From: Brucellaceae bacterium
GTDB lineage: Bacteria; Pseudomonadota; Alphaproteobacteria; Rhizobiales; Rhizobiaceae
Direction: 5' to 3'
DNA: 64,000 nt
NCBI GenBank assembly: GCA_020637775.1
Contig: JACKJV010000003.1
Location: 186,001 to 250,000, forward strand
Of the stretch, positions 1-9,925 are shown piece by piece (the stretch's first letter is position 1; each line of letters opens with the position of its first letter). The translations under genes were made by a program, and so were the position numbers. Under the pieces are notes generated by a model. That model made no database searches. It was given only the letters and a program-made list of their open reading frames with translations, and was not told where the DNA came from.

Positions 1-1980
1 GCGATCTACGACGCGCTGGTGCGCCTCGCCCAGAGCTTCGCCGTGCGCTACCCGCTGGTCGATGGCCAGGGCAATTTCGGCAACATAGATGGCGATAACG
101 CCGCCGCCATGCGCTATACCGAGGCGCGCATGACCGATGTCGCGGCGCTGCTGCTGGAGGGCATCACCGAGGATTCGGTCGATTTCCGCCTCACCTACAA
201 CGAGGAGGACGAGGAACCCGTCGTCCTGCCGGGCGCCTTTCCGAACCTGCTGGCCAATGGCGCGTCCGGCATTGCCGTGGGCATGGCGACCAACATCCCG
301 CCGCACAACGCCGCCGAGATCTGCGATGCGGCCCTGCATCTCATCGAACATCCCGATGCCACCAACGGCGACCTGATGCAGTTCGTGCCAGGACCGGATT
401 TCCCGACCGGTGGCATCATCGTCGATGGCAAGGCGGCGATTGCCGAGGCCTACGATACCGGGCGCGGCGGCTTTCGCGTCCGCTCCCGCTGGCACCAGGA
501 GGAAGCCGGGCGCGGCACCTGGGTCATCGTGGTCACCGAAATTCCCTACCAGGTGCAGAAGGCCCGCCTGATCGAGAAGATCGCCGACCTGCTGATCGCC
601 AAGAAACTGCCTTTGCTCGACGACATACGCGACGAGAGCGCCGAGGACATCCGCATCGTTCTCGTGCCCAAGAGCCGTACGGTCGATCCCGAACTGCTGA
701 TGGAGTCCCTGTTCAAGCTGACCGAGCTGGAAAGCCGTTTTCCGCTGAACATGAACGTGCTCAGCCACGGCAAGGTGCCGAACGTCCTTTCGCTGCGCGA
801 GGTGCTGAAACAGTGGCTGGAGCACCGCAAGGACGTGCTGATCCGCCGCTCCCGGCACCGCCTTGGCGTCATTGAGCGCCGGCTGGAGATCCTTGGCGGC
901 TACCTGATCGCCTATCTGAACATCGACGAGGTGATCCGCATCATCCGCGAGGAGGATGAGCCGAAAAAGCAGTTGATGGTCACGTTCGAGCTGACCGATA
1001 ACCAGGCCGAAGCCATTCTCAACATGCGCCTGCGAAACCTGCGCAAGCTGGAGGAGTTCGAGATCCGCAAGGAGTTCGACGCCCTGACGGAAGAGAAGGC
1101 GCAGATCGGCAAATTGCTGGATTCCGAACCCCTTCAATGGAAGACGGTCGCCTGGGAAGTGGCCGATGTGCGCAAGACCTTCGGCCCGGACACGGAACTG
1201 GGCCGCCGCCGAACAACGTTTGCCGAGGCGCCCGAACGCGATCTGGAAGCCATCCAGCAGGCGATGATCGAGAAGGAGCCGGTCACCGTCATCGTGTCGG
1301 ACAAGGGCTGGCTGCGCGCGATGAAGGGCCATCTGGCCGACTGGTCGGGCCTTTCCTTCAAGGATGGCGACAAGCTGAAGCTGGCCTTCCACGCCCAGAC
1401 AACAGACAAGATCCTCGTGCTGACGACCGGCGGCAAGGTCTACACCATCGGCGCAGACCGGCTGCCCGGCGGACGCGGCCATGGCGAGCCGATCCGCATC
1501 ATGGTCGACATGGACAATGACCAGGACATCGTCACGGCCTTCGTGCACGATCCGCAGGTGCGCCGGCTCGTCGTGTCCCATGAGGGCAACGGCTTCGTCG
1601 TGTCCGAAGCCGATGTCGTCGCCAATACCCGCAAGGGCAAGCAGGTGATGAACGTGAAGACGCCTGACGAGGCGCGCTTCTGCGTTCCTGTTTCCGGCGA
1701 CCATGTCGCCATTGTCGGCGAGAACCGCAAGCTGCTGGTTTTCCCGCTCGACCAGGTGCCGGAAATGACGCGCGGCAAGGGCGTTCGCCTGCAGCGCTTC
1801 AAGGATGGCGGCGTCTCCGACATCAAGACCTTCGCGATTGCCGACGGCCTGACATGGACCGATAGTGCAGGGCGCGTCTTTACCCGCGCGGAAGCGGATT
1901 TGGCCGAATGGTCCGGCGCGCGCGCAGCCGCCGGTCGCATGGTGCCCAAGGGCTTCCCGCGCACCGGCAAGTTCGGCTGA
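1..1980 (+). CDS. parC: DNA topoisomerase IV subunit A (5'-truncated by window edge)
   Basis: ParC is the breakage-reunion subunit of topoisomerase IV, which decatenates daughter chromosomes with ParE. The frame is open from base 1, so the gene starts upstream of the window; 659 residues are visible and I expect roughly 90 N-terminal residues to be missing. The active-site region [12 protein letters not shown]...AMRYTEARM is present, with the catalytic tyrosine at bases 115-117. A long helical tower and coiled-coil region follows (about bases 700-1150), then a C-terminal beta-pinwheel with repeated [17 protein letters not shown] blades. ParC is preferred over GyrA because the C-terminal domain is short and has no GyrA box that I can see. 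Confidence 0.93.
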   Translation, partial: AIYDALVRLAQSFAVRYPLVDGQGNFGNIDGDNAAAMRYTEARMTDVAALLLEGITEDSVDFRLTYNEEDEEPVVLPGAFPNLLANGASGIAVGMATNIPPHNAAEICDAALHLIEHPDATNGDLMQFVPGPDFPTGGIIVDGKAAIAEAYDTGRGGFRVRSRWHQEEAGRGTWVIVVTEIPYQVQKARLIEKIADLLIAKKLPLLDDIRDESAEDIRIVLVPKSRTVDPELLMESLFKLTELESRFPLNMNVLSHGKVPNVLSLREVLKQWLEHRKDVLIRRSRHRLGVIERRLEILGGYLIAYLNIDEVIRIIREEDEPKKQLMVTFELTDNQAEAILNMRLRNLRKLEEFEIRKEFDALTEEKAQIGKLLDSEPLQWKTVAWEVADVRKTFGPDTELGRRRTTFAEAPERDLEAIQQAMIEKEPVTVIVSDKGWLRAMKGHLADWSGLSFKDGDKLKLAFHAQTTDKILVLTTGGKVYTIGADRLPGGRGHGEPIRIMVDMDNDQDIVTAFVHDPQVRRLVVSHEGNGFVVSEADVVANTRKGKQVMNVKTPDEARFCVPVSGDHVAIVGENRKLLVFPLDQVPEMTRGKGVRLQRFKDGGVSDIKTFAIADGLTWTDSAGRVFTRAEADLAEWSGARAAAGRMVPKGFPRTGKFG

Positions 1981-1985
1981 CGTTT

Positions 1986-2020
1986 CCGGCCATTGAGCCG
2001 GCCTTGATATTTTTTCTGTT
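1986..2020 (+). terminator. Weak intrinsic terminator after parC
   Basis: A 5-bp stem (CCGGC 1986-1990, GCCGG 1997-2001) with a 6-base loop starts 5 bases after the parC stop and is followed by T-rich sequence (2008-2024). The stem is short, so efficiency is doubtful. Confidence 0.4.
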
Positions 2021-2066
2021 TTTTCCGCCGGGGCAACCGAACCGAAACCATTCGTGTGCCGTAATG

Positions 2067-2113
2067 TTGACATCGAGAATGATCGTTCGCATATAGCGAG
2101 AACGAACGTTCGC
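2067..2113 (+). promoter_or_regulatory. Promoter and candidate TetR operator of the efflux operon
   Basis: TTGACA (2067-2072) is followed after 17 bases by CATATA (2090-2095). Overlapping and just downstream lies a perfect 10-bp palindrome CGAACGTTCG (2103-2112). The heptamer CGTTCGC occurs twice (2084-2090 and 2107-2113). An operator that covers the -10 region and start site would suit autorepression by the TetR gene beginning at 2136. Binding by that protein is inferred. Confidence 0.55.
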
Positions 2114-2135
2114 ACTCTATTTTTACGAAGCGCTG

Positions 2136-2801
2136 ATGGATACCGCTACCGCCAATCAACGTCCGATGGGCCTGGCAGACGACGAGGATGAGGGCCAGGG
2201 CCCCATGACCCGCGCCGAGCGGCGCGAGGCGCAGACCGTGCGCATTCTCGATGCCGCCAAGAAATGCTTCGTCCGCTCCGGTTTTCAGGGCGCCTCCATG
2301 CACGACATCTGCAAGGAGGCAGAGATGAGTCCGGGCGCCCTCTACCGTTATTTCCCCTCCAAGGAAGCGATCATCGAAGCCATCGCCGAGGCCGATCGCA
2401 CGAAGGATGCCGCGCTGCTGGCGGAGGCCCTGGCCAATCCCGACATCGTCGAGGGGATCGTTCAGGCGATGATGACGCATCTGCGCGTCAGCCATGAGAA
2501 CAACATGGCTCCGCTGTTCACCGAGATCCGGGCAGAGGCGCTGCGCAATCCCTCCGTGCTTGAGACCTGCGAATGCTCGATGCGCCAGGTCCATGAACTG
2601 ATCTTCAGGCGCATTCAGGCCGCCATAGCCGCAGGCCAGATCCGCCCCGCCGTCTCGGTCGAGACGCTGATGGCGGTCATGGTCTCCATCGGCGAGGGCA
2701 TCGTGCTGAACGACCTGCCCGCCAAGGGCATCAATCTCGATGAAGTGGAGCACATGGTGCGCACTTCCGTCACAGCCAACCTGCGCCCTGTCGCGCAATG
2801 A
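2136..2801 (+). CDS. TetR/AcrR family repressor of the adjacent RND efflux genes
   Basis: 221 residues. A TetR-type DNA-binding domain lies at about residues 32-80, with the helix-turn-helix around SMHDICKEAEMSPGALYRYF, followed by an all-alpha ligand-binding domain with no detectable homology to a known sensor. It is the first gene of an operon: its stop overlaps the adaptor gene's start (ATGA at 2798), and the adaptor overlaps the pump gene in the same way. An operator-like palindrome lies just upstream, so autorepression and induction by a pump substrate are likely. The start is uncertain because no strong Shine-Dalgarno precedes 2136; Met24 (base 2205) is an alternative that trims an acidic leader. 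Confidence 0.88.
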   Translation: MDTATANQRPMGLADDEDEGQGPMTRAERREAQTVRILDAAKKCFVRSGFQGASMHDICKEAEMSPGALYRYFPSKEAIIEAIAEADRTKDAALLAEALANPDIVEGIVQAMMTHLRVSHENNMAPLFTEIRAEALRNPSVLETCECSMRQVHELIFRRIQAAIAAGQIRPAVSVETLMAVMVSIGEGIVLNDLPAKGINLDEVEHMVRTSVTANLRPVAQ

Positions 2802-4024
2802 CCCGGACACGACCCATGCCGCTGACCCATGTCCTCAAACCCGCTTCCGCCGCGATGGGCCTGGCCCTGCTCGCCTTGGCGGCACCGGCACTTCCGGCCG
2901 CCGCCCAGGATTCCGTCACGCCGGCCGTTTCGGCACCCGCGCCCGCCATTCGCGTGGTCGAGGTCCGAAGGCAGGAACTGACCGAGAGCCTGCCGGTCAA
3001 CGGCACCGTGATGCCGCGCGACGAGGCTGCCGTCGGCGTTGACCTCAACGGACTGACGGTGCTGGAACTGCGCGCCGACGAGGGCGACATGGTCCGCAAG
3101 GGGCAGGTGCTCGCGGTTCTGGACAAGTCCGGCCTGGAACTCGCGCTCCTTCAGGCCCGCGCCCAGCGCGCCCAGATCGAGGCGCAGACCGCGCAGGCCG
3201 GCGCCCAGATCGCCGATGCCGAGGTCGCCGTGCGTCAGGCGAGCGAGACACTGGAACGCGTCAGGCAGTTGCGCGAGAAGGGCGTGGCCTCGCAGGCCCA
3301 ATTCGACAATGCCGTCAATGGCCTGGACAGCGCGCGCGCCAAGCTGGAGACCGCCCGCAAGGCGGTTGTGGCTGCCGAGGCGCAGTCCGGCGTCAATGCC
3401 GCGCAGATCAGGGAACTGGAGCGCCAGATTGCCCGCACCGAGGTCAAGGCACCCGCCGATGGCCTCGTGCTTGCCCGCAACGCCATGCTGGGCGCCGTCG
3501 TCGGCGCCTCCGCCGGCCCGCTTTTCCGGATCGCCATCGACAACGAGCTGGAATTGCAGGCCGCCGTTTCCGAAACGCACCTGCCCGCGCTCCACGAGGG
3601 GCAGAAGGCGCGGGTGCGCGTCCCCGGTCGCGATACGCCGCTTGCCGGTTCCGTGCGCGCAATCGCGCCGGAGGTGAACAAGGCCACGCGGCTTGGCACG
3701 GTCTATGTTTCGCTGCCGGCCGACGGACCGGTGCGCGCCGGCAATTTCGCCAGCGCCAGCATCGAACTGGTCAGCCGTGAGGGGCTGGCCCTGCCGGCCA
3801 GCGCCATCCTCTTCCGCAACGGCAACGCGCTCGTGCAGAAGGTCGTCGATGGCAAGGTTGTTTCCACGCCGGTAACCCTGGGCATTCGCGTCAACGGCAC
3901 GGTGGAAATCGCCGACGGGCTGGCCGAGGGCGACCAGATCGTCTCGCGCGCCGGCGTCTTCGTCAGCGATGGCGACGCCATCACCCCCGTCCTCGATGAA
4001 GCCACCGGAGCGCTCGCCCGATGA
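2798..4024 (+). CDS. RND efflux periplasmic adaptor (membrane fusion protein)
   Basis: 408 residues. The N-terminus has a hydrophobic stretch and an AAA-type cleavage site near residue 36 (PAAAQDS), typical of an exported adaptor. Order of domains: beta-barrel/lipoyl half (about 50-100), an alpha-helical coiled-coil hairpin rich in Ala/Gln/Glu (about 105-205), second lipoyl half with KAPADGLVLARN, then beta-barrel and membrane-proximal domains. Such proteins link an inner-membrane RND pump to an outer-membrane channel. No outer-membrane factor gene is present here, so a TolC-like protein encoded elsewhere would be needed. Translationally coupled on both sides by ATGA overlaps. Confidence 0.9.
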   Translation: MTRTRPMPLTHVLKPASAAMGLALLALAAPALPAAAQDSVTPAVSAPAPAIRVVEVRRQELTESLPVNGTVMPRDEAAVGVDLNGLTVLELRADEGDMVRKGQVLAVLDKSGLELALLQARAQRAQIEAQTAQAGAQIADAEVAVRQASETLERVRQLREKGVASQAQFDNAVNGLDSARAKLETARKAVVAAEAQSGVNAAQIRELERQIARTEVKAPADGLVLARNAMLGAVVGASAGPLFRIAIDNELELQAAVSETHLPALHEGQKARVRVPGRDTPLAGSVRAIAPEVNKATRLGTVYVSLPADGPVRAGNFASASIELVSREGLALPASAILFRNGNALVQKVVDGKVVSTPVTLGIRVNGTVEIADGLAEGDQIVSRAGVFVSDGDAITPVLDEATGALAR

Positions 4025-7000
4025 ACTGGAACATTTCCGCCTGGGCGATCCGCAACCCGCTGCCCTCGGTGCTGCTTTTCATCGTGCTCACCGTTCTGGG
4101 CACGATGAGCTTCATGCAGCTACCGGTGACCCGCTTTCCGAATATCGACATTCCCATCGTCTCCGTCGTGGTCACCGATCCCGGCGTCGCGCCGAGTGAA
4201 CTGGAAACCCAGGTGACGAAGCGCGTCGAGGACGCCGTCGCCAATGTCACCGGCGTCAAGAACGTCATGTCGACGATCACCGAGGGGCGGTCCTCCACGG
4301 TCATCGAGTTCCGCCTCGAGGTGGATACGGCCACGGCCGTCACCGACGTCAAGGATGCCGTCGAGCGCATTCGATCCGACCTGCCGGCCACGGCCGACGA
4401 ACCCGTCGTCAATCGCATCGATGTGGAAGGCCAGGCGATCCTCACCTATGCGGTGCGCGCGCCCTCCATGACACTGGAAGAGCTGTCCTGGTTCGTCGAG
4501 GACAAGGCGATCCGCGCCCTTCAGGGGCTGAAGGGCGTTGCCCGCGTGGACCGTTATGGCGGCGTTGACCGCGAAATCCGGGTCGAACTGGACGCCGACC
4601 GCATGAATGCGCTGGGCGTCACCGCTTCGGCCGTCAACAACGCGCTGCGCGCCGCCAATGTCGACTTGACGGGTGGGCGCACCGAGATCGGCGGACGGGA
4701 GCAGACCATCCGTACGCTGGGCGGCGTGGCAAGCGTCAACGACCTGCGCGCGCTCGAAATCCCGCTTGCGGGCGGGCGGCGCGTGATCCTGTCCGATATT
4801 GCCACCGTCACCGACAGTTGGGCCGAACCGCGCTCCTTCGCCCGCGTCAATGGCGAGCCTGTCGTGTCCATGGGCGTGTTCCGCGGCAAGGGCGAAAGCG
4901 ATGTGGACGTTTCCCGCCGTGTCACGGACGCGGTGGAAAAGCTGCGTGCGGATTATCCCGGCGTGACCATCGACCGCGTCGACAACTCCGTCGACTACAC
5001 CGTTGGCAACTATGAATCGGCCATGCAGACCCTGCTGGAGGGCGCGGCACTGGCGGTCATCGTCGTCTTCCTGTTCCTGCGCGACATCCGCGCGACCCTG
5101 GTTTCCGCGGTCGCCCTGCCGCTGTCGATCATCCCGACCTTCCTTGTCCTCGATCACCTGGGCTTCTCGCTCAACCTGGTCAGCCTTCTGGGCGTGACGC
5201 TGGTGACCGGCATCCTCGTCGATGACGCGATCGTGGAGATCGAGAACATCGTCCGGCACATCAAGATGGGCAAGACGCCCTATCGCGCCGCGCTGGAAGC
5301 TGCCGACGAGATCGGTCTCGCGGTGATCGCCATTTCAGCCACTATCATGGCGGTCTTTGCGCCGGTCTCCTTCATGTCCGGCGTGGCGGGCCAGTATTTC
5401 AAGCAGTTCGGTCTCACTGTCGCGGTGGCCGTCTTCTTCTCGCTGCTGGTGGCACGCCTCATCACGCCACTGCTGGCCGCCTATTTCCTGCGGCCCCATG
5501 GCGACCACGAATTCAGGCCGGGCCTTGTCATGCGCGGCTATCTCGGTCTGCTGGGTGCAAGCCTTCGCTTCCGCTGGATCACGTTTCTGGGAGGCGTCGC
5601 CTTCTTCGTCGGCGCCATCATGGCCACCACCATGCTGCCGGCGGGCTTCGTGCCGCGCCAGGATGCCTCGCGCGTGGTCTTTTCGCTGGAGCTTCCGCCC
5701 GGCGCGCGGCTGGAGGACACCGGCCATGCGACCGACCGGGCGAGCGAGGCCGTGCTGGCTATCCCGCAGGTCGAGAATGTCTATGTGATCGGCGGCGCCA
5801 ACCCGACCGGCACGCTGGAATTGCGTCGTGCCACCATGGTCGTCGATCTCCAGCACAAGAGCGAGCGCGAGGTTTCCCAACACGATCTGGAAAACCATAT
5901 CCTCGACATCCTGCAGACCATCCCGGATCTTCGCGCCTCCTACGTCAACGACCGCGGCCAGCGCGCGCTCGAAATCGGTGTCATGAGCACCGACGGCGAC
6001 CTGCTGGACGATGAGGCCCGCAAGATCCAGAGCGCCATGGCCGAAACGGGCATGTTCCGGGCGATCACCTCCAATGCGGCGCTGGACCGTCCGGAAATCA
6101 TTGTCGAGCCGGATCGCGACCTGATGGCGCAGCTGGGTGTGTCCACGGCCGCGCTTTCCGATGTGCTGCGCGTGGCCACCATCGGTGATGTCGATGCCAA
6201 GCTGGCCAAGTTCACGGACGGCGTGCGCCAGATCCCGATCCGTGTCCAGCTTGACGAAACCCAGCGCGATGACCTCTCGGTCCTGTCGCAATTGCCGGTA
6301 CCGCTTGCATCCGGCGCGACTGTGCCGCTGTCCGCCATCGCTGATATCCACTATGCGCAGGGACCGTCGTCGATCCAGCGCTTCAACCGTGAGCGTCGTG
6401 TCGTCATCGGTGTCGACATGGCCGGAACGGCCGAGATCGGCGAGGGGCTGAAGGCCATCAAGGCGCTGCCGGAAGTGCAGAACCTGCCGGAAGGTGTGCG
6501 CATCCAGGAAACCGGTGACGCGGAGGTGATGGGTGATGTCTTCACATCCTTCCGCAATGCCATGATCACCGGCCTGATGCTGGTCATGGTGGTGCTGATC
6601 CTGCTGTTCGGCTCGGTCTTCCACACCGTCACCATTCTGCTGTCCCTGCCGCTGTCCATCGGCGGGGTTGTCGGCGCCCTCTGGCTCACCAACCAGGCGG
6701 TCTCCATGCCGGTCGTCATCGGCATCCTGATGCTGATGGGCATCGTGACGAAAAACGCGATCATGCTGGTGGATTTCGCCATCGAGGAAATCGCGCGCGG
6801 CATCGCGCGCCGCGAGGCCATCATTGATGCCTGCCGCAAGCGCGCCCAGCCGATCATCATGACGACCATCGCCATGTCGGCCGGCATGGTGCCCGCTGCC
6901 CTTGCCCATGGCGATGGCGGCGAGTTCCGCGCGCCCATGGCGATCGCCGTGATCGGCGGCCTGCTCGTCGGCACGGTGCTGAGCCTGCTTTTCGTGCCCT

Positions 7001-7167
7001 CGCTCTTCTCCATCATGGACGATGTGCGCAAGGGCATCGGCTGGCTTGCTGTCAGGCTCCTGCGGCCCAATCCGCGTGATGAACCGGAGGACGAGGAAAT
7101 GCCTGCGCATGCCCATGCCGGGCCTCTGGACATCGCGCCGGCGCGTCTGCCGGAAGCGGCGGAATAG
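4021..7167 (+). CDS. RND family efflux pump permease (AcrB/MexF-like)
   Basis: 1048 residues, the normal length for the hydrophobe/amphiphile RND family. It begins with the typical NISAWAIRNPLPSVLLF first membrane helix and has the expected 12-TM layout with two large periplasmic loops. Proton-relay residues are intact: two adjacent aspartates (D401, D402) in GILVDDAIVEIEN of TM4 and K911 in MGIVTKNAIM of TM10. The short second-helix loop and the HAE1-like motifs suggest export of drugs or lipophilic compounds; the substrate cannot be read from sequence. The start overlaps the adaptor stop (ATGA). A hairpin at 7196-7220 ends the operon. Confidence 0.93.
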   Translation: MNWNISAWAIRNPLPSVLLFIVLTVLGTMSFMQLPVTRFPNIDIPIVSVVVTDPGVAPSELETQVTKRVEDAVANVTGVKNVMSTITEGRSSTVIEFRLEVDTATAVTDVKDAVERIRSDLPATADEPVVNRIDVEGQAILTYAVRAPSMTLEELSWFVEDKAIRALQGLKGVARVDRYGGVDREIRVELDADRMNALGVTASAVNNALRAANVDLTGGRTEIGGREQTIRTLGGVASVNDLRALEIPLAGGRRVILSDIATVTDSWAEPRSFARVNGEPVVSMGVFRGKGESDVDVSRRVTDAVEKLRADYPGVTIDRVDNSVDYTVGNYESAMQTLLEGAALAVIVVFLFLRDIRATLVSAVALPLSIIPTFLVLDHLGFSLNLVSLLGVTLVTGILVDDAIVEIENIVRHIKMGKTPYRAALEAADEIGLAVIAISATIMAVFAPVSFMSGVAGQYFKQFGLTVAVAVFFSLLVARLITPLLAAYFLRPHGDHEFRPGLVMRGYLGLLGASLRFRWITFLGGVAFFVGAIMATTMLPAGFVPRQDASRVVFSLELPPGARLEDTGHATDRASEAVLAIPQVENVYVIGGANPTGTLELRRATMVVDLQHKSEREVSQHDLENHILDILQTIPDLRASYVNDRGQRALEIGVMSTDGDLLDDEARKIQSAMAETGMFRAITSNAALDRPEIIVEPDRDLMAQLGVSTAALSDVLRVATIGDVDAKLAKFTDGVRQIPIRVQLDETQRDDLSVLSQLPVPLASGATVPLSAIADIHYAQGPSSIQRFNRERRVVIGVDMAGTAEIGEGLKAIKALPEVQNLPEGVRIQETGDAEVMGDVFTSFRNAMITGLMLVMVVLILLFGSVFHTVTILLSLPLSIGGVVGALWLTNQAVSMPVVIGILMLMGIVTKNAIMLVDFAIEEIARGIARREAIIDACRKRAQPIIMTTIAMSAGMVPAALAHGDGGEFRAPMAIAVIGGLLVGTVLSLLFVPSLFSIMDDVRKGIGWLAVRLLRPNPRDEPEDEEMPAHAHAGPLDIAPARLPEAAE

Positions 7168-7195
7168 ACGGGCAGTCCCGCAGGCGGACAAGCGA

Positions 7196-7220
7196 AAGGC
7201 CGGGCAGGGTGCCCGGCCTT
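7196..7220. terminator. Hairpin between convergent RND and SulP genes
   Basis: A 10-bp perfect inverted repeat (AAGGCCGGGC 7196-7205, GCCCGGCCTT 7211-7220) with a 5-base loop sits between the converging stops at 7167 and 7259. There is no T-tract on the plus side, so it may act in either direction or need Rho. Confidence 0.5.
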
Positions 7221-7258
7221 CGTCGTATCCGAATGCGATTTGCAGCTCTTCGCGCCAG

Positions 7259-8890
7259 TCAGTGACCCTTGCCGAATGAGCCCGTGCGCACGTCATAATC
7301 GACAGCCAGCCCGTAGTCGGGATCGTCCTCGCTGTCGATCATGAGCTGGCCGGCGCGAGTCAGGAGATGGTGGCAATCGCGCGAGAGGTGGCGCAATTGC
7401 AGGCGCTTTCCCTGCGCCTCGTATTTCTGCGCCAGCGTCTCGATGGCCTGAAGCGCCGACTGGTCGGCCACCCGCGAATTCATGAAATCGACCACGACGA
7501 CGTCCGGGTCCCCGGCCGGGTCGAACAGGTCGAGAAATCCCTCGGTGGATCCGAAGAAAAGCGGCCCTTCGATGGAATAGGTCTTCGTGCCGTCCCCCTC
7601 TGTCGTCACCCGCGCATGAATGCGGCGCGCATTCTGCCACGCATAGGTCAGGGCCGAGACAATGACGCCGACCACCACCGCGGTGGCCAGATCCGTCCAG
7701 ACCGTGACAACCGTCACGAGAAGGATGACGAAGGCATCGGCACGGGGAATCCTGGTCAGGATGGAAAGCGAGTTCCAGGCAAACGTGCCGATCACCACCA
7801 TGAACATCACGCCCACAAGCGCGGCCAGCGGGATCTGCTCGATGAGCGGGGCGGCAAACAGGATGAAGCTGAGCAGGAACAGCGCGGCCGCGATGCCGGA
7901 AAGGCGCGTCCGCCCGCCGGACTTCACGTTGATCATCGACTGGCCGATCATGGCGCAACCGCCCATGCCGCCGAAGAAACCGGTCACCACATTGGCCGTT
8001 CCCTGCGCCACGCACTCCTTCGACGCTCCGCCGCGCTGGCCGGTGATCTCCCCCACCAGGTTGAGCGTCAGCAGGCTTTCGATCAGGCCGATCGCGGCCA
8101 GGATGAAGGCATAGGGCAGCACGATCCTCAGGGTTTCCAGCGTCAGCGGCACCATGGGGATGTGGAAGGCGGGCAGCGAGCCCTCGATCGACGCCATGTC
8201 GCCCACCCGCGGCACATCGATGCCGAACACGATGACCAGCCCCGCCACGACTCCGATGCCGGCCAGCGGCGCCGGCACGGCCCTTGTCAGTCGCGGCATG
8301 GCCCAGATGATCGCCATGGTCAGTGCCACCAGACCGAGCATGGTGGCGAGCGGCAGCCCGGTCAGCCATTGGCCGTTCGCCATGCCGTGCCCGCCGGCAC
8401 CTTCGGCCGATCCCGGCACCTGGAATTGCGAGAGCTGGGCCAGGAAGATGACGATGGCCAGCCCGTTGACAAAACCGAGCATGACGGGGTGGGGCACCAG
8501 CCGGATGAACTTGCCGAGATGGAAGATGCCGGCCAGAACCTGGAGCACGCCCATCACCACGACCGTGGCGAAGAGATATTCCACGCCATGCTGGCTGACG
8601 AGAGACACCATCACCACGGCGAGCGCTCCGGTGGCCCCGGAAATCATCCCCGGTCTGCCCCCCAGCAGCGCCGTGACGAGGCCGACGATGAAGGCGGCGT
8701 AAAGCCCGACAAGCGGGTGAACGCCCGCCACGAAGGCGAAAGCCACGGCTTCCGGCACCAGCGCCAGCGCCACGGTGAGGCCTGATAGGATTTCTGTCTT
8801 TGTCTGCGAAACGGAAAGGGTGCCGAGCCGGTCACGCGGACGCCCGGACGAAATGCGGCCGGCAACGGCCGCAAGGGTCGGTTTGATCAT
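7259..8890 (-). CDS. SulP family inorganic anion transporter with C-terminal STAS domain
   Basis: 543 residues. A membrane domain with about 11-12 hydrophobic segments (residues 25-410) carries SulP hallmarks such as ALALVPEAVAFAFVAGVHPLVGLYAAF near the N-terminus and the GGMGGCAMIGQSMIN segment. A STAS domain follows (about 430-535; VVVDFMNSRVADQSALQAIE). The family includes sulfate, bicarbonate and other anion carriers; the GGMGGCAMIGQ variant and GKRLQLRHL tail are typical of the bicarbonate/sulfate-type bacterial members, but substrate is not decidable here. Monocistronic and convergent with the RND operon. An AAGG Shine-Dalgarno lies 8 bases before the ATG at 8890. Confidence 0.9.
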   Translation of the reverse strand: MIKPTLAAVAGRISSGRPRDRLGTLSVSQTKTEILSGLTVALALVPEAVAFAFVAGVHPLVGLYAAFIVGLVTALLGGRPGMISGATGALAVVMVSLVSQHGVEYLFATVVVMGVLQVLAGIFHLGKFIRLVPHPVMLGFVNGLAIVIFLAQLSQFQVPGSAEGAGGHGMANGQWLTGLPLATMLGLVALTMAIIWAMPRLTRAVPAPLAGIGVVAGLVIVFGIDVPRVGDMASIEGSLPAFHIPMVPLTLETLRIVLPYAFILAAIGLIESLLTLNLVGEITGQRGGASKECVAQGTANVVTGFFGGMGGCAMIGQSMINVKSGGRTRLSGIAAALFLLSFILFAAPLIEQIPLAALVGVMFMVVIGTFAWNSLSILTRIPRADAFVILLVTVVTVWTDLATAVVVGVIVSALTYAWQNARRIHARVTTEGDGTKTYSIEGPLFFGSTEGFLDLFDPAGDPDVVVVDFMNSRVADQSALQAIETLAQKYEAQGKRLQLRHLSRDCHHLLTRAGQLMIDSEDDPDYGLAVDYDVRTGSFGKGH

Positions 8891-9031
8891 GTTTGAGCCT
8901 TGTCAACGGGAGGCATGGGGCGCGTGGGGCACGCGCGCGGTTCGCGTTCTAGCTAAACCGGTTCATGCTGCAATGCAAACGCAAGGGCGGGAAGCTGCCA
9001 TGCAATGCCAGCCTGCCTGGCGGACCGGGCT

Positions 9032-9919
9032 TCAGACGGGCCGCGCCGCCAGCCGGCGCTTGCGGTCCCGCGCGATCTGGACGCCCGTGTGGATGACGAG
9101 CGTGCCAAGCACGATTGCACCGCCGATGAAGGTGTGGCGCTCGGGGACTTCGGAAAAGATCCACCAGACCCAGATCGGCGCCAGAACGGTTTCCAGCATG
9201 TAGAACATGGCCACTTCCGGCCCCGTCAGCCAGCGCGTTCCCGTGGCCAGGCAGAACATGGAGATGGGCAGCAGGATTGCCCCGTCGAGGACGATCCAGA
9301 CCGGGGCCTCGATCCGGTAGCCGTTGAACAGCACGACAATGCCGGAGATCAGGATCAGGAACCCCCCTGACATGACGGCTGAAAAGCCCATGTCCTTGCC
9401 GCTGGCCCGCGAGACGGTGAGCGCGGCGGCCAGCGATCCGGCAGCGCCAAGCGCAAGCAGGTTGCCGATCAGGCTTCCGGCGGCAATTCCGCCGGAAACG
9501 ATGATGAAGACGCCCGCTGCCATGGCGATCATGGCGACAAGGGTTTCGCGCCTCAGCCGCTCGCCCAGGAAGATGCGGCCCAGCAGGGCGGCGATCATCG
9601 GATTGAGTGCCAGGATGAAGACGAGGTTTGCCGTTGGCGTCAGGAAGACGGCCAGCAGGAAACACAGTCCGGTGAGTGCATAGAGTGCCGCCACGATCCA
9701 GCCGGTCCGGCCCTGGATGAGCGGAGGCGGATTGCGCCCGAACCGCTTGAGGGCCAGCCAGACGGCAAGCATGACGACGATGGAGCAGACCGAGCGCAGG
9801 AAGATGACGGACCACGATTCGCCGTCACCCAGCCTGAGCAACGGAATGTCGAAGGTCAGCAGCATGCCGCCCAGCCCGGTGACCGCGAGGCCCTTCACGT
9901 GATCTGTTTGCGTGGTCAA
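9032..9919 (-). CDS. DMT superfamily (EamA) transporter
   Basis: 295 residues with about ten hydrophobic helices arranged as two EamA repeats, starting near residue 10 (GLAVTGLGGMLLTFDIPLLRL) and again near residue 155. It ends with a basic cytoplasmic tail (ARDRKRRLAARP). Members export metabolites or amino acids; the substrate is unknown. It starts 6 bases after the bpt stop on the same strand, so the two are probably co-transcribed. Bpt makes an N-degron and this protein is a permease, so I see no obvious functional link. Confidence 0.85.
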   Translation of the reverse strand: MTTQTDHVKGLAVTGLGGMLLTFDIPLLRLGDGESWSVIFLRSVCSIVVMLAVWLALKRFGRNPPPLIQGRTGWIVAALYALTGLCFLLAVFLTPTANLVFILALNPMIAALLGRIFLGERLRRETLVAMIAMAAGVFIIVSGGIAAGSLIGNLLALGAAGSLAAALTVSRASGKDMGFSAVMSGGFLILISGIVVLFNGYRIEAPVWIVLDGAILLPISMFCLATGTRWLTGPEVAMFYMLETVLAPIWVWWIFSEVPERHTFIGGAIVLGTLVIHTGVQIARDRKRRLAARPV

Positions 9920-9925
9920 GCCGGG

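Noticed and set aside
1440..2810. A 456-codon minus-strand open frame opposite parC and tetR
   Set aside because: It spans two well-supported plus-strand genes and their promoter and has no family signature.
5335..7296. A 653-codon open frame on the minus strand opposite the RND pump
   Set aside because: High-GC shadow of the pump gene: rich in His/Arg/Asp/Gln, no homology pattern, and the sense strand is clearly an RND permease.
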